The notes under the pieces are model-generated. The model ran no database searches. It saw nothing but the letters and a program-made list of their open reading frames with translations, and was not told the DNA's origin. The position numbers were made by a program, and so were the translations under genes. A DNA stretch of 64,000 nt from contig OZ020270.1 in NCBI GenBank assembly GCA_963971225.1, positions 25,171,123 through 25,235,122 on the forward strand. Direction: 5' to 3'. Positions within the stretch are counted from its first letter, which is position 1, and every line of letters begins with the position of its first letter. Origin of the DNA: Melieria omissa (lineage: Eukaryota > Arthropoda > Insecta > Diptera > Ulidiidae). This document shows, piece after piece, positions 30,784-41,833 of the stretch.

Positions 30784-32554
30784 GATTTTGTCGCTAAGAA
30801 ATCTTTGTCCGATAATACTGCCACATTTTGTAAAATGTTACTAAAGAAAAGAGTTCTTTGGCAAGAAAAAGTTATAGCACAAAGCATGTTCTTTTATTCT
30901 GCAGCTTCTTACCAGTTCCTAAGGGATGAACTGAAATTAAATTTACCTTCTAAAACGTCGTTGCTAAGATGGGCTCCAATAAAATCGTTGCAAAATTTTT
31001 GAAGTTAGGAATATCGACGAACGAGAAGCTGTTTTGATGTTCGATGAATTTTCTGTCAGAAAACATTTACAGTAAAATCTGTTTAATGATGAAGTTGTGG
31101 GCTTTGTTGATGATGGAACAGAAAGAAAAATCCAACTTACTGGTCAAGTTTGCGTTTTTATGCTAAGGGGGCTGTATTCAAATTGGAAATACGGTTTGAA
31201 CTATTACGCTTCTTCTACCGGCTTGACGTCAAATGAACTTAAAGAAATTATAAAAAATAATGTAAAAATTTCTCAAAAACTGGGTATAATCGTAAGAGCA
31301 ATTGTGTGTGATCAAGGGTCAAACAACAGATCTTCGTTCGCTAAATTGGGAATAACGTCTGAATCGCCATTAACCGTCGTAGATTCGAAAACAATTTATG
31401 CATTGTACGATGTTCCCCATCTAATAAAATCACTAAGAAATATTTTAACACGAAATGATATTATTTCGCCTGATGGACAAATTTCTTGGTCAATTATTTG
31501 CAGGTTATATGAATTGGATAAAAACAATTCAACCCGACTTTGTCCCAAATTGACAACAAAGCATATTTATCCTAATTCATTTGAAAAAATTAAGGTTAAA
31601 TACGCAACTCAAATATTTAGCCATACTGTATCCGCAGCTATAAAATCTTTGATTGAAAATGGCTGTTATGATTGCAAAGAGAAAGCTTTGTCCACAGCTA
31701 TATTTATTGAAAAAAAACAGACTTTTTGATTGTTTGAATAGCCATGTTCTTTTGATAAAAATCCTTTCCGATCAGCTCTTCGTGAGAATAACAATATCCA
31801 AAATTATTTGAAGGAAATGACAAACTATGTCAAAAGTTGTCAGTATCCTAAAACTGTATACTGTTTAAATGTTTTGTAGTTTTATCAATTACTTCCGTTT
31901 TGTCTCTTTCACAAGATATCTGGGCGGAAAAATGCAATTTTCTTTTATTATCAAGACTTAATCAAGACCCGCTTGAAAATATATTTTGTTTGGTAAGAAA
32001 AAGAGGAGTTACAAACAATAATCCTTCACTTTTTGAGTTTGACCAAATTCTTGCGAAAATGACCTCAATGAAAATAATAGCATTTACGGCAGGAACCTCC
32101 AATTGTGAACCAACTGACGAAGGTTCATTTATAACAATTGACAATAATACCAGTTTGTTTGAAATTGACAATGAAACTCAAAATGCTAGAAATCAAGAGT
32201 GCGGTGAAGAATTTTGCTTATCAAAGGACATATTTGATGCAGAGAAAGTTCTCCAAATGCCTTAGGGATTATAAAAAATTAACATATGAGTGATGGTTCC
32301 CTTCGTTACTTCTCTGGTTTCATATTGATGCAAACTATTGAAAAATTTGACTGTCATAACTGCAAAAAATTAATAAAAGATGAGCTTTGTAATTTACAAA
32401 GAAACGAAATGTTTATATTTTTTTAAAAATTTCAACTATTTTAACAGTAGTTTAAAACTAGCTCCAATCGACTGTTTTTTTGTTTCAAAAATCGTTTACA
32501 ACACATTTCATACGTTTTTTAAGGAAACCCCTCATTCCTCCAATATAAAAAAGC
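30784..32554 (+). pseudogene. P-superfamily transposase relic, lineage 2, part 1
   Basis: The pieces are ATFCKMLLKKRVLWQEKVIA and SYQFLRDELKLNLPSKTSLL (to 31002), a damaged stretch with stops, and frame 31097-31729. That frame has QVCVFMLRGLYSNWKYGLNY, IVCDQGSNNRSSFAKLG (catalytic Asp), LYDVPHLIKSLRN and RLCPKLTTKHIYPNSFEKI. Frame 31900-32265 has SRLNQDPLENIFCLVRKRG. Block order equals that of the P-like relic at 10010, but the residues differ throughout, so this is a separate lineage. The THAP domain is missing on the left. At least four frame breaks occur. A BEL/Pao provirus interrupts it at 32554. Confidence 0.83.
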
Positions 32555-32844
32555 TGTGGCAACTCCACTGAAAGAGTGTGAGGTGTGGTAATACCGCTGA
32601 AGGACGCTCGTCTTACAACGGGCAGACATGGCAACGACGACTGGAAAAACGGGGGAAGTGCGTTATTGAAGGCAAGCGGTCGTATAGAGAGGACAAAACC
32701 AAAAGTAAGGAAACAAAAGAAATATATTTAAATTGTATTAACTGTATTCTTTTAAAAAACAAAAAGTTTTTAAAGCTGTTCGCCAAGCGAGGATCGTGTA
32801 GTTTCAACTGAAGCGGACTGCTGTTAGAAGTTGGGGCACCAACA
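32555..32844 (+). repeat. 5' LTR of the BEL/Pao provirus
   Basis: TGTGGCAACTCCACTG...GGGGCACCAACA. It contains AAGAAATATATTTAAATTG near its centre as the likely promoter/poly(A) region. It is near-identical to 39117-39403. Confidence 0.92.
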
Positions 32845-32950
32845 TTTCTTTAAAAATTTTGCGGCTTTCCAAGGCCAAATTTCGGAATTCGAGCAAGGAA
32901 GAGGAGAGTGGTTCCTGTGAAGAATTTGCATCTTCGAGCAAAACAAGTCA

Positions 32951-33039
32951 CAATGAGCGTGCGCTCCGGAGTTTTGGTTGACTGCGGCATATGCAAGGAG
33001 CCCGAGGAGGGTGACATGGTCCAGTGCGACGGCTGTGAT
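32951..33039 (+). pseudogene. BEL/Pao Gag start with first half of a PHD finger
   Basis: The ATG at 32951 reads MSVRSGVLVDCGICKEPEEG and then DMVQCDGCD, the first four Cys ligands of a PHD-type zinc finger. The frame is then broken by the hAT at 33040. The second half resumes at 34191 with DCDKWFHFQCAKV. Gag-linked PHD-like fingers are known from some BEL lineages. Confidence 0.82.
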
Positions 33040-34190
33040 CAGCGATTAAGCGATGTGAAACTGGGAGAGTAAGCCGAGTTTTGTGCGTTTTTTGCAATTC
33101 ACGTACACAGTCCGTGTGTGCTGGCAGTGATCAGCTTTTCACTGTGTCTGCTCTTTTTCCGATATTAGGGATTCCTTTCTGTCCAGACACCTGTTCTCCA
33201 GAAAGTAATATTTGATTGTTAACATTACTTACACCCGTATCTAAGTTGTAGTACACTCATGTTCAAGATTCATATTCTTTCGCTCATATTTACTCTTATA
33301 CTCATATCAATGCTAATTATGTTTTGGTTATATACAATAATGTTATGCCTCATTATACACTTGCATATTCTCTTACTCACTTAGTCATTGGAAATGTACA
33401 GTTACTTTCTTTGGTTTGTATACCTTTCATTTGCCCTACGGCCAAATAAAAATTCATTCGTTGTTAACCATTTGATCGAATCGCATCGTGTTTTTCATTC
33501 AAACAATTTTCGCTCGCAAATTCGTGGGCGACAAAAACTCTTGTCGTCCCCTAACACTTTCAATTATTTGCTTTTTGAAGTATGTTCTCATTAATTTTCT
33601 GCATTAAATGCCAACACATGAACTTTTTTGGTTTCATTATGTAAACATTAATGAAAAATATACCAAAGAACACAAAGCTAAATGCATGGAATATGACGGG
33701 GTCAATTGCCGTCCTTTTTATTTCGCATTTCTTCATTTAGCGAATCTCTAACCATCAGATCAGATCAGGTATGCTTTTGGTGCTAAATGCTCTAGTTTGA
33801 CCGCAGGGTTGTTTTTTTGGATGTAGCTAATAAAATCGTAATTTAATTAAATTAAAAGCATACCCAAGGATTAATTTGACGCTTTTGGGCAATAATATAT
33901 TTTTCTAGTCAATTTTATACAAACGTATTACGAAATGGCACCAAAAATATAGAAATAAAAAGACAAATTTCTTTGGTCACAAAAAATTACTCACACCAGC
34001 AACACTGGAATTTTGAAATGAACTAGAACAACAACCCCGTTTTAGAAATTCATATGGAGGAAAAACTACGTTCCTGATCAAGCTTGGGGCCTACTAGTAA
34101 GCCCCAAGATTGCAATTTTGCAATAATATTAGTGTTATTCTGTGCATGTATTTCTACCGGCTCTCCCAGTTTCACATCGCTTAATCGCTG
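33040..34190. mobile_element. non-autonomous hAT element inserted in the Gag PHD finger
   Basis: Perfect inverted ends of at least 30 bp (CAGCGATTAAGCGATGTGAA). The flanking 8-mers GCTGTGAT (33032-33039) and ACTGTGAT (34191-34198) differ at one base. It is 1151 bp with no transposase. A shorter truncated relative lies at 53516-54047. Confidence 0.92.
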
Positions 34191-35340
34191 ACTGTGATAA
34201 GTGGTTTCACTTTCAATGCGCAAAGGTTTCACCCGGCATCGAATCAATCGACTGGGTGTGCACCGAATGTACCATGAAAAACACAGTTGTCAATATGGAG
34301 ACTACAGAGCAGCCAACAAATACATCCACAGCGACGGCGCAGCCGGTGCTCAACGCCGCGCAGGCGCCATGCAACACGCAGCTGCAAGGGGCAAATACAA
34401 GCAGCGTGTTTGATGCGAATTTGGAACTTCAACGCTTGGAAGAAGAGAAACAGGCAAGTATATACTATCTCGAAAGGAAACACGACATCTTGCGAAAACA
34501 GTATGAGGTGACGAGCGGCGGTGGTATTGCGCCGATCAAGGGCACAGAAAATTCTCGCGTGCCAATCAAGAGCGCAGAAGCTGCTTTCGACGCGACCGGT
34601 GAGGGCACGTATGGCATGCAGGGCGCAGCAAATTCTTGTGCGCAAAATGGCGGTGCTTGCGTCCCACTTCACACACAAGGCATACACACGTGTGGTATGC
34701 GAGGCGTGGCAAATCTTTATGCACGAGTCGACGGGGCACGTGCTACAGTTTACGCATAAGGCCAAGGCGTGCAAGGCAGATCGAGTTTTCCTGTATCCAA
34801 TTTGATCGCGAATGGCACCAAGGATCTAGCAGGTAATTCTCCTTATGATTGCGATTCATGTATGCAAGTGCACGGCGGTAGTGGTTGCGCTGGCCCTAAT
34901 GGTAACGGTACCGGTCGAAATTATGAGCGTCAGAGCTACCAAGAAATGTCTCCGGCTACAACGATGCTACGACCTGAGCAGATTCAAGCGAGGTATGCAG
35001 TTCCAAAGGAATTGCCAACTTTTAGCGGCAAACCAGAAGTAACGACGAGAATATGCTCAGACTACAACGAGCACTCGAAGGAAAGGCCCTTGATTTGTAA
35101 ACAGCCAATTATTGCTACCGGCATTAGTGCCTGAAGTTATTTCTACCCTACGTATGGTTTTTGGTAGACTCGAATTTATAATAAATACCCTGTTGGAAAA
35201 TATTCGTTCATTGCCGGGGGTAAATGCAAACAAGTTAGACACTCTTATTACCTTTGCCTTTGAGGTAAAAAACCTGATCTCTACCATGATGGTGGCAGGA
35301 CACTCAGCCCACCTGAATAATCCAGTACTCTTACAAGACT
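34191..35340 (+). pseudogene. BEL/Pao Gag remainder, stops and deletions
   Basis: After the PHD finger half (DCDKWFHFQCAKVSPGIESI, VCTECTMKN), a Gln/Thr-rich linker and a coiled-coil-like stretch (LELQRLEEEKQASIYYLERK) lead to a stop at 34757. A shifted frame continues to RYAVPKELPTFSGKPE at 35036, the start of the conserved Gag core. The next 60 codons are rearranged: NMLRLQRALEGKALDL is out of frame and ends in a stop at 35097. The core continues in a third frame (VISTLRMVFGRLEFIINTLL) to 35340. Confidence 0.8.
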
Positions 35341-35485
35341 GAATCAACAAGTTGCCAGCAAGGCTAAGCCTGGACTGGGCGCTGCATTCACGGCACATAT
35401 CTGCAGCGAACATGCCGAACTTCAGTTAGTGGTTGTTTGATTTGCCACAGGCGGCGAAAATGCAACCTCCAAGAGCGAAGCGAAT

Positions 35486-36172
35486 ATGGTTGCCATACAT
35501 GCACAAAAGACGTCGAATATTTTGTACAGAGTGGTGCCCATCACAATTTATGGGCCTCACGCACCTGTTGATGTGTACGCTTTCTTGGACGATGGGTCTG
35601 GACCAACTATTATTGAGCACGGTATCATAAAACAGCTGCATCTAACTGGTGACAAAAAGGATTTATGCTTGCGCTGGACTGATGGATCTATTAGAGTGGA
35701 AAATAATTCAGTGCTCCTCAACCTTCAAGTACCAGCGAAAGGCCAGAATAAAAAGTTTATACTGCGCGACGTTCGCACCGTAACTAAGCTTGACCTGCCT
35801 TCACAATCGTTGGTGATGTCAGAGCTCGCAACCAGGTACAAGCATCTCAAAGGTTTGCCTGTAGATTCTTACCAAGACGCGGTGCCACAAATGATTATCG
35901 GGGTGAACAATAAGCATGTGGGTATGCCGTTGAAGTTCAGAGAAGGCAAAACTGTTGAACCGGCTGCAACCAAGACTCGGTTGGGGTGGACAGTGTATGG
36001 CGTTATCGGGGGGAGTGAACGCGAAAGTTCCAACAACCTGCAGCTGCACGTATGCGAATGTGACAATGACATGGCGCTCCACAAACTTTTGGTTGATAGC
36101 ATGAAACTTGAATGCGCAGGGCTAGATGAACAGAAACGTATCTACGATGACGCCGGTAAGACGGTAAGGTGA
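35486..36172 (+). pseudogene. BEL/Pao aspartic protease (DUF1758-like)
   Basis: One frame of 228 codons: NILYRVVPITIYGP and VDVYAFLDDGSGPTIIEHG with an active-site-like DDGS. A flap region, SELATRYKHLKGLPVDSYQD and PQMIIGVNNKHVG follow, and KTRLGWTVYG marks the linker to RT. The usual motif is D-S/D-G-S; here it is DDGS, compatible with activity. Gag upstream is rearranged and the RT downstream is out of frame. Confidence 0.85.
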
Positions 36173-36179
36173 TATACTT

Positions 36180-36992
36180 GTGAATGCCGTCAAACGGAAG
36201 GGCGATATCTTTACAACCAAGTTGCTCTGGCGCTCTGAAAATATATCCTTGCCAAACAATTACGAATCTGCAATGCGCAGGCTCGTCTGCTTCGAAACGA
36301 AACTAAATAAGGACCCAGACTTGAAAAGCAGGGTTACGACACTCATACATAGTATGGAGAAGAAACAGTACATACGAAAGCTCGATGGTCACGAAGTTGA
36401 CCAAGATTTTAAACGTAAGTGGTATTTGCCAATATTTTCTGTAAACAACCCAAACAAACACGAGTGGTCTGGGATGCCGCTGCGGTACATCGAGGTAGCT
36501 CTCTTAATGGCTGTCTTGATAAGGTGCTGCAGGTAATGTCATTTGGTGCAAGTTGCTCTCCTGCCATTGCCCAATTTGTGAGAAATAAAAATGCGGAAGA
36601 TTATGCTGAAGAATTCCCACGGGCCGCCAAGTTAATAACGGAGAGACATTACGTAGACGACATGCTCGATAGCGTCGAGACACCACAGGAAGCCATTCAA
36701 CTGGCCAAACAAGTAAGGGAAGTGCACAAGTGGCAACTTCCATATAAGAGGTTGGTTGACTAATTCCGCCGAGGTGGCTGCCGCTCTTGGAGACTCAGGT
36801 TCAAGTGAGGAGTTTTGTAACGCTGGGAGAACGATTGACCAAGTGATCGAGCCCGAAAAGGTTCCTGGGTTGTGGTGGCAGACAGATAACGACGCGTTCA
36901 CCTTCAGTACGAAGTTCACAAAGGCAAGCAGAGAGATTCTGCGTGCTGAGAAGTTGCCTACAAAGAGAGAGTTGCTGCGGCTGCTAATGTGA
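36180..36992 (+). pseudogene. BEL/Pao reverse transcriptase with palm deletion
   Basis: Frame 36180-36536 holds the RT N-terminus (TTKLLWRSENISLPNNYESA, RKWYLPIFSVNNPNK). The strand carrying VWDAA is in the other frame (36419-36763) and jumps from SLNGCLDKVL straight to QVMSFGASCSPAIAQFVRN. About 90 residues are missing there, including the first catalytic Asp. HYVDDMLDSVET keeps the second active-site box. Frame 36756-36992 continues with the thumb. The protein cannot have been active after this deletion. Confidence 0.85.
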
Positions 36993-37124
36993 GATTACGA
37001 CCCTCTAGGGTTCTTATCGTTCTATACCGTTCGCATACGGATTCTTCTGCAAAACATTTGGCGAAGTGGCATAGATTGGGATGAGGAAATCCCGGAACAA
37101 TACACGATCGCATGGCAACAATGG

Positions 37125-38261
37125 TTGTCACTTCTCAAAAATGTACACGAGGTTCAGACCCCAAGGTGCTACTTTGGCGAGATAAGTACCAATAATTGTA
37201 GAATCGAACTGCATGTGGTCGTAGACGCCAGCGAGGCGGCAAGCGCAGCTGTAGCTTATTTTCGAATCGTTAACGGCGAAAACATTCATGTCGCCTTCGT
37301 AAGCTCAAAGACGAAAGTGGCACCTCTGCGTCCAATATCTATTCCGCGAATGGAGCTGCTCGCCGCAGTGCTAGGATATCGACTCGCCACTGCAATCACT
37401 AAAGGTCATGACCTCGAAATTCACGATAAGTACTACTATACAGATTCAAGAACAGTCCTCGCTTGGCTGCACTCCGACCCACGCAAGTATAAACAATTTG
37501 TCATGTTTAGGATTGCAAAAATGCAAGAGAATACAGACACCACAAAGTGGAGCTACATTGCGTCAAAACAAAATGTTGCTGACGCAGCCACAAAGTGGAA
37601 GAACACCAATGAGTTTCGCACGCATAACCCTTGGTTCTCGGGCTCGAAGTTCTTAGGCCTACCACGAGACCAATGGCCCAAGCACAGTCACAGCAACGAG
37701 GAATGTGGCCAAGATATGGAGGTAAGACCAGAGACACAGCACGTTGCGGTCCAAATAAAGGCCAATTCGGTGGTGGATCTTACTCGCTTTTCAAAGTGGG
37801 AGCGCCTCGAAAGATGCATGGCATATGTCAAGCGCTTCATTAACAGATGTAGAATGAAAAAGACGGAAGAACGAGCTAACCATCCCTCCAATGCACCAAT
37901 CCAAGACGCGGCTAAGAATCCGATAATAGTGCCTAGGAATCAAAAAAATACAGGACTTGTTATCGGTTGGTTACATCGAAAGTATCACCATAGACATCAC
38001 GAGACCGTAATCAATGAGGCGTTGCAACCATTCTACATTCCAAGTTTGCGACGCACCCTACGGTCAGTCCGCCACGCTGCCAGTTCTGCAAATTGCGCCG
38101 TAGTCAGCCTGCTCCGCCAGAAATGGGACCGCTACCCGAAGCTCGTCTTGCCCCATACACAAGACCATTTTCGTATGTGGGAATTGACTATTTTGGTCCA
38201 TTTTCGGTTACAATTGGAAGACGCTCTGAAAAGCGATATGGTGTCTTATTCATCTGCCTGA
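37125..38261 (+). pseudogene. BEL/Pao RNase H and integrase N-terminal part
   Basis: A 378-codon frame: HVVVDASEAASAAVAYFRIV, KVAPLRPISIPRMELLAAVL, YYTDSRTVLAWL and ASKQNVADAATKW form the RNase H and its exit. RFSKWERLERCMAYVKRFI leads to the integrase zinc-binding region (GWLHRKYHHRHHETVINEAL). The Cys pair follows in the other frame, where a shift near 38090 occurs. The last part of this frame is out-of-phase read-through. Confidence 0.82.
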
Positions 38262-39069
38262 CGTGCCGAGCTATACATGTTGAAGTAGCACACTCGCTGT
38301 CCTTGAATTCGTGTGCGATGGCTCTTAGGAACTTCATTAGCAGACGAGGTACACCTATACACGTTTTCAGCGATAATGGAACCAATTTCGTGGCAGCGGA
38401 AAAGGAACTGCGCGAGGCTTATCGGCAGTTAGATGTCAGTACCTTGCAGGCACAATTTGTGAGCCCTGAAACAAAATGGACATTTATCCCGACGGTAAGT
38501 CCTCACATGGGAGGCGCATGGGAATGCATGATTCGAACGTTCAAAGACGTGCTGTACCAGAATCAAAACTCACCGACGAAAAATTATATAACCTGTTTTT
38601 GGAAGTTGAGAGCGTCGTGAATAGCCGTCCGCTCACGTATCTATCATTGGAGACTGCTGAACAAGAAGCCTTAACCCCTAACCACTTTTTGTTGGGGAGC
38701 TCATCCGGACATAAACTACCAGGCGTGTTTTGCCCCAACGATCAGTACGTCAGAAGCTCGTGGCGTCATTCCCAGTACTTAGCAGATAAGTTCTGGAAAC
38801 GATGGGTACTGGAGATGCTGCCGTCGCTCACCAAAAGGAGCAAGTGGTACGATGAGGTGAAGCCAATTGAGAAGGATGACATTGTGGACCCAAATCTTCC
38901 TCGCTACTCCTGGCCTAAGGGCATCGTTACGGCCACTTTATCGGGTAAAGATGTCCAAGTAAGAAGCGCTACGATACGTACAGCGACCGGTGAATATCAC
39001 CGTCCTTCTGCTAAGATAGCAGTATTGGACATAAAAGGAGTAGGAGACCAGGGATGTTGCCCTGTGTAA
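38093..39069 (+). pseudogene. BEL/Pao integrase core and C-terminus
   Basis: Frame 38093-38620: PFSYVGIDYFGPF (first Asp), GVLFICLTCRAIHVEVAHSL, HVFSDNGTNFVAAEKELREA (second Asp) and SPHMGGAWECMIRTFKDVLY (Glu). A shift at about 38570 moves the rest to frame 38476-39069: VESVVNSRPLTYLSLETAEQ, LTPNHFLLGSSSG and RHSQYLADKFWKRWVLEMLP, then the C-terminal beta-rich tail. All catalytic acids are present. The stop at 39067 is 28 bp before the poly-G tract. Confidence 0.85.
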
Positions 39070-39097
39070 GGTATTGTCTCACGAAGATCGTCATACC

Positions 39098-39116
39098 GGG
39101 GGGGGGGGGGGGGGAA
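39098..39116 (+). promoter_or_regulatory. polypurine tract containing 17 consecutive G
   Basis: An uninterrupted run of G (39098-39114) plus AA directly precedes the 3' LTR, in the place of the plus-strand primer. The length may be a slippage or assembly artefact. Confidence 0.75.
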
Positions 39117-39403
39117 TGTGGCAACTCCACTGCAAGAGTGTTAGGTGTGGTAATGCCGCTGAAGGACGCTCGTCTTACAACGGGCAGATATGGCAACGAC
39201 TAGGAAAACGGGGGAAGTGCCTTATTGAAGGCAAGCGGTCGTATAGAGGGGACAAAACCAAAAGTAAGGAAACAAAAGAAATATATTTAAATTGTATTAA
39301 CTATATTCTTTTAAAAAATAAAAAGTTTTTACAACTGTTCGCCAAGCGAGGATCATGTAGTTTCAACTGAAGCGGACTGCTGTTAGAAGTTGGGGCACCA
39401 ACA
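39117..39403 (+). repeat. 3' LTR of the BEL/Pao provirus
   Basis: Same sequence as 32555-32844 with about a dozen differences, including a 3-bp indel in the CGACGACTGG stretch. It ends CACCAACA before AAAGC. Confidence 0.92.
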
Positions 39404-39620
39404 AAAGCTTTTGTGCAATTTGTGTTTTGCAAACGTAACAAAAGTAGATGAATACAAAATGTGGTTTTCAGAACCGTCTACTTGTGGGGAACATACGCAA
39501 TTTATACTAGATTACTTTTTAATAATTTTGCTAAGAAAAAATTGCATTTGGCTCAAAGAGAAAATTGCAAGTAAACCGAAAAATAAGAATAAAATAAAAA
39601 TACTAAAGAACAAATAATTT
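39404..39620 (+). pseudogene. P-superfamily relic, lineage 2, C-terminal part
   Basis: After the provirus an open stretch reads LLCNLCFANVTKVDEYKMWF and FILDYFLIILLRKNCIWLKE and ends in a Lys/Asn-rich tail (KPKNKNKIKILKNK) before TAA at 39615. Position and basic tail fit the C-terminus of the P-like protein split by the provirus. The link rests on the AAAGC duplication and continuity, not on strong motifs. Confidence 0.5.
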
Positions 39621-39893
39621 TGGTTTTTTATCAATAGGAACGCACACTCTACCGTACGCCTTTGCGAATTCACATGGTTCATTATTCATAGCAGAACCGA
39701 AAGCCATGGAAATTCAATTTGCTTTTCATCTTGTGCAGTTGCTCGAGCCACGATCGTATTGTTTTTATTCACCTCAGCGCATACACAAGCAACACGCACA
39801 TTTATTTTCACACGGACGCACACCCTTGCATATTCGAATTTGCAAACGGTACGCCGCGGCGCGCCGTCTCGTGCCCGGCAGCACAGCATGGTT

Positions 39894-40190
39894 TTGGCGG
39901 CAGGCGCAATTAAAATGGAAACATTTCTAAAAAAGTTGAATAATTTTTGCCTTTATTTTTTAGTAACGTTCAGTTTTTCAGAATATCGCATGACGATGGC
40001 AATGCGCTTGGACGGGACGAAGTTTTACGACGCGAAGTTGTACCTGCTGCTGAAATTTGCGAGTCCGAGCCCCCAAAAAAGAAAAAAAAATATAGTCAAC
40101 AATACAAAAGACAATGAGAAGAAACCCGGCACAGGTTAAAGTGCATAGAAGAACGTAAAATACAATTAATGTACAAATATGTTAAGTGGT
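39894..40190 (+). repeat. dispersed repeat pair, copy 1
   Basis: Collinear with 42324-42570 (GGCAGCAGGTGCATTTAAAA there; AAAGTTGAATAATNTTTGCC in both). It holds an acceptor-like TTATTTTTTAG. In one frame a peptide ends KKYSQQYKRQ before a TGA; the other copy reads Trp at that stop. Possibly an exon of a hAT- or Zn-finger-type gene; not identified. Confidence 0.6.
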
Positions 40191-40650
40191 AAACGGCATT
40201 TAGAAACGATTGTCAAGACTTAAATAATGACCAACTAACCAAAGGATATAACTAAAACCCGCAATCACCGTAGATTCCAGATTAGCCAAAATCTTTATTG
40301 AAACCCTTGAAATTGGAATTAACCTTCGCTTTACTTATAACCACTCTTTTTAATATTCATGTTTAATATCTGCCAGAAGTTTTAGCTATGATTTCGAATA
40401 ACTGCACAAATTTCAAGCTTATTTTCAATAAGATTTCATTTTTTCATGTTTAAACTTTAATTTTGTCATTTTGTATACAAAACACCTACACGGGTGATCC
40501 CAGGTGCTTTCGCTGCCACTTTAAATACAACCTCATTATGTGTTCAATAAAACCTCTGTGAACAATCTTCTAATATTTTCCATAGTTGCAAAATACATAA
40601 TTAAAGTTGGGTCATTTTCCGAAAAACGAACTATCGCCAGAGGAAGATAC
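40191..40650. other. unassigned AT-rich spacer
   Basis: GGGTGATCCCAGGTGCTTTC at about 40494 is matched in inverse by GAAGTGCCTGGGATCATCC at about 41618. These could be the ends of an element enclosing 40.5-41.6 kb; the target duplication is not resolved. Confidence 0.35.
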
Positions 40651-40739
40651 TATCGGGTGATTTTTTAAGAGCCTTCGGATTTAAAAAACAAAAAACACAT
40701 ACAATTTAGAGAATAAGTCTATAGAACGATCTACATAAT

Positions 40740-41545
40740 TCAATGTTTAAAGATGATTTCACATAAATATTGACCGCGGCTACGCATCAAATGGTTCATA
40801 CGCTGGGTCCAATTTTGGCATACTCTCTCCAACATTTCGGCCAGTATTTCACGAATAAATTCTTCAATATTGGCTTCCAGTGCGTCAACCGTTGCGGGCT
40901 TCTCGCTAAAAACATGAGCCTTAACCCTTTCGGTTATTCTATGCCATATGGCATAAGCCTCTTTTCAGTGCCTGTTTTAGGTCAAAAACTTGTGGATACT
41001 ATATTTTTCAATTTTTGTATTTTTCTCTGAAGATTCTTATACCAAATCATGAAAAAAATATTTTGATTAGTGTACCGAGTAACTTGTAAGGGTTCAGAAA
41101 GTGCGCAGTCCTATCGAGTTGCGTATTTTGCAAAAAGATGTCACTTTGTACTTTTATTTATTCTATTACAAAAATCAATTTATTTTATAGGTTGATGTAA
41201 GTAATCTAGTCGGTATTTATTGCTTTAGTAAGTGTAAAAAAAGTTAGATCCCAAATATAGTTCACTAAGGCTGTACGATTTTTTTAATTTTTTACTATGC
41301 CATATTTCATGATGCCCAAAAACCACTTTTTCGAACAATATTTTAAAAAATGACTTTTGATTATTCATTATGTAGGCTTAAACAGTAATAAAATGGAAAA
41401 GAATGACTTTTAAAGTTAAAAACAAAAAAGAAGTACCGAAAGGGTTAACATAGCCCCAAAAAAAATAGTCAAAAGGCGTAAAATCGCACGGCTGAGCTGC
41501 CAAAAATAGTGTTGCCAAAAAGAAAGTTGCTAAAAAATCACACTT
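40740..41545 (-). pseudogene. mariner-like transposase C-terminus, split by a piggyBac MITE
   Basis: Minus strand: AAQPCDFTPFDYFFWGYV (from about 41510) is interrupted at TTAA and continues KAHVFSEKPATVDALEANIE, then AEMLERVCQNWTQRMNHLMR, ending IIFKH and a stop at 40740. The last catalytic Asp lies in PFDYF. Beyond the stop, TATCGGGTGATTTTTTAAGA at about 40651 looks like the terminal repeat. The N-terminal two thirds are absent or unreadable. Confidence 0.78.
40925..41444. mobile_element. piggyBac-type MITE, TTAA duplication
   Basis: The ends CCCTTTCGGT and ACCGAAAGGG are flanked by TTAA (40921-40924, 41445-41448). A perfect 14-bp palindrome ATGCCATATGGCAT lies just inside the left end. The 520-bp interior is AT-rich and non-coding. 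Excision restores the mariner-like reading frame on the minus strand. Confidence 0.92.
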
Positions 41546-41833
41546 TATTTACTGAGGTATGAAAAAAAATTATATATTATTATATCTTTATTGTGAGTTA
41601 CTCAAAATAGCGGCGGAAGTGCCTGGGATCATCCGGTGAACGACATAGGTAAACGACAAACATCTTTGGTAAGGCGAAGGTTAAGCATATCAATAGAATA
41701 AATTTATCAATAGAATCTTAACTGAACCTTTGGCTATCGAAGGATGCCATCTCATCGATCAACAGTTGTTCTGACTGTTTTTTTGTTTACTAAAAAATTG
41801 TAACCATCAACCACTCATCGTTTTAACCTGATG

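Larger units (their letters stand above)
32555..39403 (+). mobile_element. BEL/Pao provirus, two LTRs, 5-bp duplication AAAGC
   Basis: LTRs of about 290 bp (32555-32844 and 39117-39403) flank a BEL/Pao coding region in the usual order gag, protease, RT, RNase H, integrase. AAAGC occurs directly outside both LTRs (32550-32554, 39404-39408). The LTRs differ at roughly a dozen positions by eye, so this copy is not recent. The coding region has stops, frameshifts, an RT deletion and a hAT insertion. I could not recognise a standard primer-binding site after the 5' LTR. Confidence 0.93.

Noticed and set aside
34244..34774. 176-codon minus-strand frame
   Set aside because: It is opposite the BEL/Pao Gag with its PHD finger, which is the supported coding strand.
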